From assembly GCF_001553785.1 (NCBI RefSeq), contig NZ_LOJP01000001.1:4513000-4576999 (forward strand): a stretch of 64,000 bases of DNA. Direction: 5' to 3'. Shown in pieces: positions 33,501 to 42,393 of this stretch. A model generated the notes under the pieces. It did no database searches, was not told the origin of the DNA, and was given only the letters and a program-made list of their open reading frames with translations. Numbering within the stretch: position 1 is the first letter of the stretch; each line of letters opens with the position of its first letter. The stretch comes from Actinoplanes sp. TFC3. Its GTDB lineage: Bacteria; Actinomycetota; Actinomycetes; Mycobacteriales; Micromonosporaceae. The position numbers and the translations under genes were made by a program.

Positions 33501-33653
33501 CCCGGCTTCCGGGCCTAACGCCGCCGGGGAAGACCATGCGGGCGCCTGCAGCCCGGACATCACGATCACAAACACCAGCACACCGGCCAGCAAAGAAATT
33601 AATCGCCGTGCCCAATGGGTCTTGGAGAGAGTCAAATTCGGTCCAACAGTCAC
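30450..33653 (-). CDS. Rhs polymorphic toxin, N-terminal part: signal peptide, beta-helix and DUF6531 regions (frame 1)
   Basis: The frame has 1067 codons from GTG 33653. Residues about 15-42 are a signal/anchor (RRLISLLAGVLVFVIVMSGL). Residues about 205-700 look like a right-handed beta-helix of the pectate-lyase/tailspike kind (FGVKPNDGADDTSGLQAAVD, and later NNLDGSWNKGKGGNGYFRGS). From about 795 the Rhs entry region begins (DPVNTATGALMEQFTDTSIA, then PLTFGRTYNSLDP, DUF6531-like), followed by the first YD repeats. After WKFAWDSANE the frame turns to nonsense, while the second frame continues with TATITDPTGKSSQDVYQGNV. One nucleotide must be lost or gained near 30510-30540. Joined, the protein would be about 2,350 residues. 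Confidence 0.85.
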   Translation of the reverse strand: MTVGPNLTLSKTHWARRLISLLAGVLVFVIVMSGLQAPAWSSPAALGPEAGTQPYLSVDERALDGATVNSPFMATLQKADAITGAVTWLLDDHYVGKSAAAPYTWSVSTTDGAHKLKARWTDIDWVVSDFTVVPQGWTPPKQVYEEPGPALKSLWVTADNRRVPVSGLYDWSKAGFGGGTILPTDANVRSEAACRISADDLRTKFGVKPNDGADDTSGLQAAVDQVKAQCSPTGDYTKESRILLPAGTLNVSHELHLDADYLILRGVGSDPASGTHLVYAPDANTRYDKITKDGSRWDEDAMTAGEATGGWLWPGQGLFRVQSRAVATKYAEAYASAPANRKDLFEGTVNDHWTNGLTLRGMPGDAKYAAHKGDKTVYLAATSSFDNLKVGGLVNVMAANSQKFYDSMKATPTDYDLENLHMRQQVFMVTSGDPLNATITLDKPLEYDLPLDSTSDGSAPINGEVFPSKVAPLVDAVVGVGIENLSFTQAEPDLDKNEAKNNYGNMDPAGAMNGIVFKWAANSWVKGVRTEMTGSHPIVTEVASNLSIVDNNLDGSWNKGKGGNGYFRGSRVWDSVYAGNTTRNLRHFTFQWSSAGNVAIGNSFDSDLNLHGGYERNNLFELNEVSVPYAHRSANCSTNCGDEGGSAPDDSDWYPIWWAAGKKAVKWSGSSGPNNVFFDNHLRKQLTNDTTAYTDYGPYGTERHTIFRFGSDANGDFHHLDQNGSPIVDWAGNETGDFTGGHGVNDAGKNSGRSLFLKSVSLSGYGGPHPQPLRRTWGCSCWDGRGMVNTRLAADPVNTATGALMEQFTDTSIAGPGTPLTFGRTYNSLDPAVGAFGPGWTFAFNASIAKQSDGTVLARDTTGGITQYRHNSDGSWTAADPGVTARLSDRSGGGWALTNLAGDRMSFDSDGKLLTDVDQFGHGVTATYSGAHLTTLTDTLGQTLTLTWSGDRITKVAGSDGRSVSYGYTSTAGQSRLTSVTGIDAKTTTYSYDNATGMLNGITDPLGNTLARTTYDPTSKRVVSQTDATGAVWKFAWDSANENRDHHRSHRQVVTRRLSGQRPGLAD

Positions 33654-35844
<2,191 letters not shown>

Positions 35845-35850
35845 TAAACA

Positions 35851-35901
35851 GCGAGAACCCGTTGACAGTGGCACCGCGGCCACCGGTCAACGGGTTCTCG
35901 C
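35851..35901. terminator. Bidirectional terminator hairpin between rox and the CAP gene
   Basis: The arm GCGAGAACCCGTTGAC (35851-35866) is perfectly complementary to 35886-35901, with a further inner GTGG/CCAC pairing in the loop. It lies between two convergent stops (35844 and 35911). There is no long T-run. Confidence 0.8.
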
Positions 35902-35910
35902 CGGCAAGAA

Positions 35911-36750
35911 TCAGTTCACGAAGTCCTGGGTCACCCAGATACGGCCGTCGGAGCCGCGGGTCACGGCCAGGCCGATCCGCTTGAAGCCGCTGCTGAGCAG
36001 GTTCTTCTTGTGACCGTCGTTCGGCGCGACCTCGGCCAGCATGAGGTCGGTCAGCCCGTTGGCGTTCGAGATGATCGACGCGTCGTTGTTGGCCGCGTTG
36101 CCCTGCCCGATGTTCTCGCCGGCCGAACTCCACGACACACCCGCTGCGCTGAAGCGATCGCCCAGGTCAGCCTCGCCGGGGCAGCGGTGCGACAGACCGC
36201 AGCCAGCCACCATCAGCCCGTTGTGCGCGGCGGAGGCGTTCGAGAGCTTCGCATCCAACGTGTACGGCTGCAGCCCGTTGCTGACCCGCGCGGCGTTGAT
36301 GTGCGCGAGCACCTGGTCCAGCACGGCGTTGCCCGACGGCGGCGTGGTCACCGGCGGCGTGGTCGGAGCCGTGGTGGCCGGCGGGGGCGGCGCCGTGGTC
36401 GGACGCGTGGCCGGCGGGGTGGTCGCCGTCGGCTGCGTGGCCGGCGGCTTGGTCGGCGTGGTGGCCGGCGGCGTCGTCGTGGGGGCGGCCGTGGTCGGCG
36501 CGGTGGTCGGCTTGGTCGGCTTCGCGGTGGTGGGCTTGGGCCAGGGCCGGTGGCCGCGGTGGTCGGCGAAGCTGGTCGCCGGGCCGAGCGACGGGGTGAC
36601 GTGCTTGACCGCCTGCGGCCGGTGCGGGCGGAAGTGGTTGGTCTGCGCGGAAGCCACGCCCACCCCGGCGCCGAGAACGCCGAGCGTGCAGGTAGCGAGG
36701 ATGATGATCCGGTTCCGCTTGGAGCTCGGCTTGCGGTGACGCGTGGGCAC
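35911..36750 (-). CDS. Secreted CAP/SCP-domain protein
   Basis: The protein is 279 residues. A Sec signal peptide covers residues 1-35, with basic MPTRHRKPSSKRNR, a hydrophobic core and an ASA-Q cleavage site. A Pro/Thr-rich, probably wall-spanning linker follows (about 70-140, with TTAPTTAAPTTTPPATTP-like repeats). The CAP domain (about 143-279) opens VLDQVLAHINAARVSNGL and contains AAHNGLMVAGCGLSHRCPGE, SSAGENIGQG and DGHKKNLLSSGFKRIGLAV. CAP proteins are extracellular, and bacterial members are linked to spore coats, lipids or wall processes. The substrate is unknown. The gene converges with rox. Confidence 0.9.
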   Translation of the reverse strand: MPTRHRKPSSKRNRIIILATCTLGVLGAGVGVASAQTNHFRPHRPQAVKHVTPSLGPATSFADHRGHRPWPKPTTAKPTKPTTAPTTAAPTTTPPATTPTKPPATQPTATTPPATRPTTAPPPPATTAPTTPPVTTPPSGNAVLDQVLAHINAARVSNGLQPYTLDAKLSNASAAHNGLMVAGCGLSHRCPGEADLGDRFSAAGVSWSSAGENIGQGNAANNDASIISNANGLTDLMLAEVAPNDGHKKNLLSSGFKRIGLAVTRGSDGRIWVTQDFVN

Positions 36751-37084
36751 AGGTGGTCCTGTCGATCAGCGGGCGGTGGGGCCCGCGTGGCCGCCCCGGA
36801 GCGGAGACGGACGCCGATTTCCGGCGCGCGTCGACTATGCAGGTTCGGCCGCGTGGACTTCCAATCTCTAAAGAACAATTAAAGGTCGACTAAGACGGGC
36901 TTCCCTTTTGCACCCCCACATGCTTGGTCCTCAATATGTGGCGTGCCCACCCACGACGACGTGAGGGTTGCCGGTTCTCACGTCGGCTGCTGATACGCGC
37001 TGTCGCCAAGGCGTCACCTCGCACACCCTGCCCCGCCGCGCGTCCCATACTGCTTTCTCTGCGCGCTATCAAGGGGTGACTCAC
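36751..37084. other. Divergent promoter region between the CAP and peroxidase genes
   Basis: This 334 bp gap has no gene. A short AT-rich patch at 36865-36895 (CTAAAGAACAATTAAAGG) is a plausible promoter core in otherwise GC-rich DNA. A riboswitch was considered for the CAP leader, as such leaders often carry c-di-AMP switches, but the conserved core was not found. Confidence 0.45.
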
Positions 37085-38881
37085 ATGTCCGAAGTAGAAC
37101 CGCGCAAACCCACCCGGCTGCTGGCCGACATCTTCGTCGCCGTCACCGAGTACGTCGATCGCCGCGTCGGCTGGGATCGGCTGCCGACCGTGCTCGGGCT
37201 GGCCGAGCTGATCGGCCTGCGTACCCGGTTGCGCGAGAGAAATCTGCACGACACCACGCACCTGCCCGCGGTGAACCTGCCCCCGGTCGAGGCGCCTGCC
37301 GAGCACCACCGGATCAACCGTTCCAGCGACGGCACCTACAACGATCTGGCCAACCCGCGGATGGGCATGGCCGGCTCCCGGTTCGGGCGCAACGTGCCGC
37401 TCGACGACGTGGTGCGTCCGGCGCAGGCCGGCGTGCTGACGCCCAACCCGCGCGAGATCAGCCGGGCGCTGCTGACCCGCACCGAGTTCATTCCCGCCAA
37501 CTCGGTGAACTCGCTGGTCGGCGCGTGGCTGCAGTTCATGATCCGGGACTGGTTCAGCCATGGCACCAGCCCGGCCGAAGACCCGTGGGTGGTCCCGCTG
37601 ACCGAGGACGATCCGTGGCCGCAAAAGCCCATGACCATCATGCGTACGCCCACAGATCCCACCCGCGCCCCCGGCCCGGACACCGAGTTGCCGCCGACCA
37701 CCATCAACGTCAACTCCCACTGGTGGGACGCGTCGCAGATCTACGGCACCAGCCCGGCCGGCCAGCAGGCCCTGCGCACCGGCACCGCCGGCAAGCTCAA
37801 CCTCGACCTGCCCCCCGAATCCGACACCACACCCGGCTTCTGGCTCGGCCTGGCCCTGATGCAAAGGCTGTTCGCCGCCGAGCACAACGCCATCTGCGAC
37901 ATGCTGCACCGCCGCTACCCCGCCTGGACCGACGAGGAACTGTTCCAGCGCGCCCGGCTCATCACCGCCGCCCTGATCGCCAAAATCCACACGGTCGAAT
38001 GGACCCCGGCGGTCATCAGCAACCCGACCACCGTCGCCGGCATGCGCGCCAACTGGTTCGGCCTGGCCGGCGAGCGCGTGCACAAACTGTTCGGCCGGGT
38101 CTCGTCCAGCGAGGTCGTCAGCGGCATTCCCGGCAGCAAAACCGATCACTTCGGCGTCCCGTACGCGCTCACCGAGGAGTTCGTCGCCGTCTACCGCATG
38201 CACCCGCTGATCCGCGACGACTGGCACCTGCGCGCGGCCGCCAACAACCAGAGCCTGCGCGAGGCCTCGTTCCGCGATCTGGCCGGCCCGTCCGGCACCA
38301 AGCTGCTCAGCGAGATCAGGACCGAGGATCTGCTGTACAGCTTCGGTACGCTCCCGCCCGGCCTGGTCACCTTGCACAACTTCCCCAAGTTCCTGCAGGA
38401 GTACGAACGCCCCGACGGCAACCTGCAAGACCTGGCCGCCACCGACCTGCTGCGTTCGCGCGAGCTGGGGGTGCCGCGCTACAACGAGTTCCGCCGGCAG
38501 CTTCATCTGGAACCGGCCGCCACGTTTGAGGACCTGACGGACAACAAGGAATGGGCCGAGCAGATCCGCCAGGCCTACGACGGTGACATCGAGAAGGTCG
38601 ACGTCACCGTGGGCATGTTCGCCGAACGGCTACCGGCCGGGTTTGCTTTCAGCGACACCGCGTTCCGCATCTTCATCCTGATGGCCTCCCGCCGCCTCAA
38701 CAGCGACCGCTTCTTCACCGACTACTACCAGCCGGAGATCTACACCAGCGAAGGCCTGAAGTGGATCGACGACAACACGATGGTGTCGGTCCTGCTGCGC
38801 CACCACCCGGAACTGCGGCCGGCCATGGCCAAGGTGACAAACGCCTTCCAGCCGTGGCGAAGCACCGGTGCCCACGGCTGA
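37085..38881 (+). CDS. Animal-type haem peroxidase, alpha-dioxygenase-like
   Basis: This is a 598-residue protein without a signal peptide. It has the family segment SLVGAWLQFMIRDWFSHGTS, whose distal-side His comes after the W-F-S triplet. The substrate-channel motif is NVNSHWWDASQIYGTS, and the proximal haem ligand His lies in AVYRMHPLIRDDWHL. These resemble plant pathogen-induced oxygenases (fatty-acid alpha-dioxygenases) and bacterial relatives that oxygenate long-chain fatty acids. Activity on fatty acids is inferred from family. ATG at 37085 is near the first conserved segment. The gene stands alone, divergent from the CAP gene. Confidence 0.88.
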   Translation: MSEVEPRKPTRLLADIFVAVTEYVDRRVGWDRLPTVLGLAELIGLRTRLRERNLHDTTHLPAVNLPPVEAPAEHHRINRSSDGTYNDLANPRMGMAGSRFGRNVPLDDVVRPAQAGVLTPNPREISRALLTRTEFIPANSVNSLVGAWLQFMIRDWFSHGTSPAEDPWVVPLTEDDPWPQKPMTIMRTPTDPTRAPGPDTELPPTTINVNSHWWDASQIYGTSPAGQQALRTGTAGKLNLDLPPESDTTPGFWLGLALMQRLFAAEHNAICDMLHRRYPAWTDEELFQRARLITAALIAKIHTVEWTPAVISNPTTVAGMRANWFGLAGERVHKLFGRVSSSEVVSGIPGSKTDHFGVPYALTEEFVAVYRMHPLIRDDWHLRAAANNQSLREASFRDLAGPSGTKLLSEIRTEDLLYSFGTLPPGLVTLHNFPKFLQEYERPDGNLQDLAATDLLRSRELGVPRYNEFRRQLHLEPAATFEDLTDNKEWAEQIRQAYDGDIEKVDVTVGMFAERLPAGFAFSDTAFRIFILMASRRLNSDRFFTDYYQPEIYTSEGLKWIDDNTMVSVLLRHHPELRPAMAKVTNAFQPWRSTGAHG

Positions 38882-38915
38882 GCGACCGCATCGTCCCTGA
38901 TGGGCTGCCGGGCGC

Positions 38916-39335
38916 TCAGGGCGTTGGCGCACCTCTGTACGTACCGAATGACCAGAGGTTTCCTTCGGGGTCCTTGGCGGCGAAGTCGTGGGAGCCGTAG
39001 TCCGTGTGGTGCGGTGGTTTGAGGATTTCGGCTCCGGCTTTGACCGCTCGGTCGTGCAGGGCTGCGATGTCGTCGGCCACCACGTAGCAGCCGAAGGAGC
39101 CCGGGCGCAGCGCCCACGCGTCGTCCGGCCCGCGGCTGGCCGAGCCGAGCATGATGCCGCCGCCCAGGGGCCAGTTGAGCTGGGCGTGGTCGACTCGGTC
39201 GCCGGTGGCGTACACGGCGGTTTCGGTGAAGCCGAAGGCGTCGACCAGGAAGCGGATCAGAGCGTGGGCGTCATTGGCGCGCAGCGTGGGCCACACCTGC
39301 GGTGGCGGGGTGTTCGGATCAGTCATACCGCTCAT
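38916..39335 (-). CDS. VOC (glyoxalase/bleomycin-resistance-like) protein
   Basis: The protein is 139 residues and forms one VOC domain pair. It opens PQVWPTLRANDAHALIRFLV, then FGFTETAVYATGDRVDHAQL with a His in the metal-ligand strand. It continues SFGCYVVADDIAALHDRAV and ends FAAKDPEGNLWSFGTY, the typical DPEGNLW closing motif with its Glu ligand. VOC proteins may isomerise, dioxygenate or sequester small molecules. Its start overlaps the end of the upstream AraC gene by 17 bp, so the two are co-transcribed. A second ATG three codons in is equally plausible. Confidence 0.88.
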   Translation of the reverse strand: MSGMTDPNTPPPQVWPTLRANDAHALIRFLVDAFGFTETAVYATGDRVDHAQLNWPLGGGIMLGSASRGPDDAWALRPGSFGCYVVADDIAALHDRAVKAGAEILKPPHHTDYGSHDFAAKDPEGNLWSFGTYRGAPTP

Positions 39336-40151
39336 CGTGCGCCGTCAGGGCGGGGCTGTATTGGACAAAACCGAACTCCTCGGCGAGCCACTGCGACGGC
39401 GTGCACCCCGCCAGGGATCGGAATTCGCGGACCAGGTGGGACTGGTCGGCGAAGTGGAAATCCGCGGCGATGCCGGCCGGCCGGGACGGGGAACTCAGGG
39501 CGCGGCGGGCCCGGTCGAAGCGGGCCACCCGGGCAGCCTGTTTGGGGCGCAACCCGACCTCGGCGCGGAACCGGTCGGTCAGGTAGCGCCCGCTCCAGCC
39601 GATCTCGCCGGCCACGGTCGCCACCGGCACATCCCCGCGCAGCAGCCGCCGGCACGCGTGGGTGATCTGCGGCCCGGCCGGTTCGTGCAGGCGCCGGGAC
39701 AGCACCTCGTCGAGCATCGCGAACCGCTGCGGCCAGTCCGGCGCCGTGGCCAGTCGGTCGCGGACCTCGGCGACCGTGGCCTCCCCGAGCACGTCGGCGG
39801 CCGGTACGTCCAGGGCGTGCAGTTCGGCGGCGGGCAGACCGAACAGGGCGCGGCAGCCGAGCGCGCGGATCGCGACCTGCACGCCGGCTTGGTGGCCGTC
39901 GTGGGTGATCAGCGCGGGGCGCAGGTGCAGGCCGCCGAGCAGCGCCGGGTAGCTGCCGGGCTGCTGGCGCGGGTCGGGGTGCCCGGCCACGGTCAGCGGC
40001 TGGTCGAGGGTGAAGATCAGCGTGAGGTACGGCGAGGGCAGCCCCGATGCGTGGCCGGGGCGACGCCGGCCTGGTGGTAGCCGGAGTAGAACGCCACGTA
40101 CGGGCGCAGCCGCGCGGCGGGGCTGCTCTGCACGTACTCGTTGACGACCAC
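39319..40151 (-). pseudogene. AraC-family regulator, split by a one-base frameshift
   Basis: The N-terminal part (from GTG 40151) reads VVVNEYVQSSPAARLRPYVA and YHQAGVAPATHRG, then leaves frame near 40045. The remainder continues in the neighbouring frame with LPSPYLTLIFTLDQPLTVAG. The C-terminal AraC helix-turn-helix pair is intact: VPVATVAGEIGWSGRYLTDR and GIAADFHFADQSHLVREFRS. A single missing C after CATCGGGG would restore one ~277-residue protein. The coding sense is otherwise preserved, so this is either a recent mutation or a sequencing error. It is coupled to the VOC gene, which it probably regulates. Confidence 0.78.
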
Positions 40152-40215
40152 GTTTTCATAGTCACACCTGCGCGGAGTTCTTCGGTACCGGTGGGAGCCG
40201 GCCAATAGGAAAAGC

Positions 40216-40446
40216 GTGTTCCGCCACGTCCCCGGCCCGCGCCTGGCGCTGGCCGGCGCCCTCGTGGTGGTGCTGGCGGCTGCCCTGTTCCTGATGCCCG
40301 GCGCCCAGGCGACCTTCAATGGGACCGCAGCACCCTGCCAAGCCTCGCCCCGGCGACGCAGCCGCCTCCATCCGGGCCCCGTTCTGAGCAGCGCAGCTCA
40401 GGCGGGCACTGGCACCGTACGGGAGGAGTCCAGGTCGTCGCGGTAG
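40216..40446 (+). CDS. Possible small secreted peptide or remnant
   Basis: A GTG-initiated frame of 76 codons starts with a good signal-peptide profile, PRLALAGALVVVLAAALFLM, with a GAQA cleavage site. Only about 45 Arg/Ser-rich residues follow, and they show no motif. The 3' end overlaps the convergent diguanylate-cyclase gene. It may be the surviving 5' end of a secreted protein. Confidence 0.35.
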   Translation: MFRHVPGPRLALAGALVVVLAAALFLMPGAQATFNGTAAPCQASPRRRSRLHPGPVLSSAAQAGTGTVREESRSSR

Positions 40447-41918
40447 TGCACGTGCGCGCTGCCCGGCAGCTCCTTGGCCGCGTACATCGCGATGTCGGCG
40501 AGGCGCAGCAGCTCACCGGCGTCGATGCCGTTACCGGCCGCGGCGATGCCGATGCTGGCCCCCAGCGGCAGGGTGTGCTCGCCGACCTGCACCGGCTCGG
40601 TCAGCACGTCGATCATCCGGCGCACCACCGCGTCGGCCGTGTCCGCCGTCGCGTCGGCCATGATCACCACGAACTCGTCACCGCCGAGGCGGGCCACCAC
40701 GTCCCCTTCGCGCACCGACTCGGCGAGCCGCCGGGCCACCGCCACCAGCAGCCGGTCGCCGGTGCCGTGACCCAGCGTGTCGTTGACCTGCTTGAAGCCG
40801 TCGAGGTCGAGCAGCGCGATGGCCACCGGCAGCTCACACTGCTCCTGCAGCAGCTCGGTCAGCCGGCGCTGCATCAGGCTGCGGTTGGCCAGCCCGGTCA
40901 GCGGGTCGTGGGAGGCACTGTGGTCCAGCCGGTGCACCAGCCGGCCGTTCTCGATCAGCGCGGTCACCTGCCGCGCCGTGACCAGCACGGTCACCAGCAC
41001 CGCGACCACGACGACCAGCAGGTCATCGGAGAGCCCGGAGTGGAACGCCGACCAGAGCAGCAGGCCCTGCACGGCGACGACCGCCGCGTACGGCAGCACG
41101 CTGAACGGCCGGCGCGGCTCCCCGGCGCGCAGGCCGCTACGCCCGGCCCGGTACTGCTGCTGGGCGGCGAGCGTGGCGACGAAAAAACAGGCCGGGTTGC
41201 CCACCATCGTGGCGAAGACTCCCGGGTGCCCGGTCTGCAGGTAGGGCTGCACCGAGGGCGCGAGCGTGCCGACCAGCACCCCGAAGGCGAGCAGCCGCAA
41301 CGCTTTACGGTCGACGTAGCGGTCGCCGACCACGATCACTTTCATCACGGCGAACACCGCTACCACGCCGGTGGCGGTCAGCAGCAGCGAGCCGATCAGC
41401 CCGGATCCGCCGCCGTCGAGGAGGTGCCGGGTCTGGAAGTGCCACAGGAACACCCCGACCGCGAGCATGACGGTGCCGGCATCCAGCAGCAGCCGCAGCG
41501 TGTCACCGGGGCGCCCGTCGCTGGTTGGCAGCCCGAGCATGGCGAAGACGATGAAGAGCTGAGCGAGACCGGCGCCGACCACCATCAAGGGCGTGACATG
41601 GCTTCCCGGTACGTCCGGATGGCGCCAGACGTCGTATCCCTGCGTCATCAGCCCGAAGGTTGCACCCGCCGCGCCGACACTCAAGCGCAGCCAGAACTGC
41701 CGGGTCGGTTTGGCCAGAGCGCCCGAGCGGGCGGTGTGCACCAGCGCAAGGGTCAGCACCACGCCGCTGGCCGCGGTGGGGAGCCACAGCAGCAGCGACG
41801 GCACCACCGGCGTCACCAGGTTCACCGCGAACCCGATCGCCGCGAACGCCACGATCAGCCCGGCGAGGCGGGCGTGGGTCAGTGCCGAGCGCACCCGGCG
41901 TCTGTCCCCGTTCTCCAT
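40398..41918 (-). CDS. Membrane-bound diguanylate cyclase (GGDEF)
   Basis: The protein is 506 residues. About eight to nine membrane spans fill residues 15-330. A short coiled linker (VTALIENGRLVHRLDHSASH) leads to one GGDEF domain at about 335-500, opening DPLTGLANRSLMQRRL. The active site is intact as ARLGGDEFVV. An I-site RxxD lies five residues before it (REGD), so product inhibition is expected. The enzyme makes cyclic di-GMP from two GTP. The multi-span N-terminus may sense a membrane or lipid cue, but it is not a named sensor that I recognise. There is no EAL domain. Confidence 0.93.
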   Translation of the reverse strand: MENGDRRRVRSALTHARLAGLIVAFAAIGFAVNLVTPVVPSLLLWLPTAASGVVLTLALVHTARSGALAKPTRQFWLRLSVGAAGATFGLMTQGYDVWRHPDVPGSHVTPLMVVGAGLAQLFIVFAMLGLPTSDGRPGDTLRLLLDAGTVMLAVGVFLWHFQTRHLLDGGGSGLIGSLLLTATGVVAVFAVMKVIVVGDRYVDRKALRLLAFGVLVGTLAPSVQPYLQTGHPGVFATMVGNPACFFVATLAAQQQYRAGRSGLRAGEPRRPFSVLPYAAVVAVQGLLLWSAFHSGLSDDLLVVVVAVLVTVLVTARQVTALIENGRLVHRLDHSASHDPLTGLANRSLMQRRLTELLQEQCELPVAIALLDLDGFKQVNDTLGHGTGDRLLVAVARRLAESVREGDVVARLGGDEFVVIMADATADTADAVVRRMIDVLTEPVQVGEHTLPLGASIGIAAAGNGIDAGELLRLADIAMYAAKELPGSAHVHYRDDLDSSRTVPVPA

Positions 41919-41955
41919 AGCCCCGCCGATCAGCAGCGGGACGCCGGATCTGAGG

Positions 41956-42282
41956 TCAATTCATGTTGCTGAGTGCGTAGCCCATCACCACCACAGCGCC
42001 GGTCAGCGCCACCCCCAGAGCGCCCGCCCCGGCCAGCAGCGCCATCCGGCGGCTCGGCAGGACACGGCGGGCAACCAGCCAGACCACCACGGCGCCGAGG
42101 TAGGCCACGACGGCGAGATACACGGTGAACAAGAACCCCAGACCCACCAGCAGCGCGGTGGTGACAGCAACGGCCACCGCAGCGCGGCGGCGCACGTCAC
42201 GCCGGGCGATCACGTACGTCAGCACGCCGCTGCCCAGCGTGAAGAAGGTCGTCAGTCCCACAATGAGATCCATGTCGATCAT
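41956..42282 (-). CDS. Small membrane protein of unknown function
   Basis: This is a 108-residue protein of three or four hydrophobic segments with basic connecting loops (VIARRDVRRRAAVAV and ARRVLPSRRMALL). No family is recognised. It starts at ATG 42282 and ends 37 bp before the diguanylate-cyclase start, on the same strand, so the two could be co-transcribed. It is divergent from the MATE gene, with a 110 bp gap. Confidence 0.6.
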   Translation of the reverse strand: MIDMDLIVGLTTFFTLGSGVLTYVIARRDVRRRAAVAVAVTTALLVGLGFLFTVYLAVVAYLGAVVVWLVARRVLPSRRMALLAGAGALGVALTGAVVVMGYALSNMN

Positions 42283-42357
42283 GGTGACAGCGGCCGGCCC
42301 GGCAGGCCCTCACGCACACCGAACCTCCCCGACTCCTGCACATATTTCGTTCGAGGC

Positions 42358-42377
42358 TTGACAGTTAGAGACCTAAC
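42358..42377 (+). promoter_or_regulatory. -35 box and operator palindrome upstream of the MATE gene
   Basis: TTGACA stands at 42358-42363. It is followed immediately by GTTAGAGACCTAAC (42364-42377), an inverted repeat of GTTAG with a 4 bp spacer. The repeat lies in the promoter spacer. Binding of a MarR- or TetR-type repressor there would block transcription. A clear -10 box is not visible. Confidence 0.5.
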
Positions 42378-42393
42378 GTTCAGGCTTCTAAAC

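Noticed and set aside
36751-36900. c-di-AMP riboswitch in the CAP-gene leader
   Set aside because: Such switches often precede actinobacterial wall hydrolases, but the conserved core motifs are absent.
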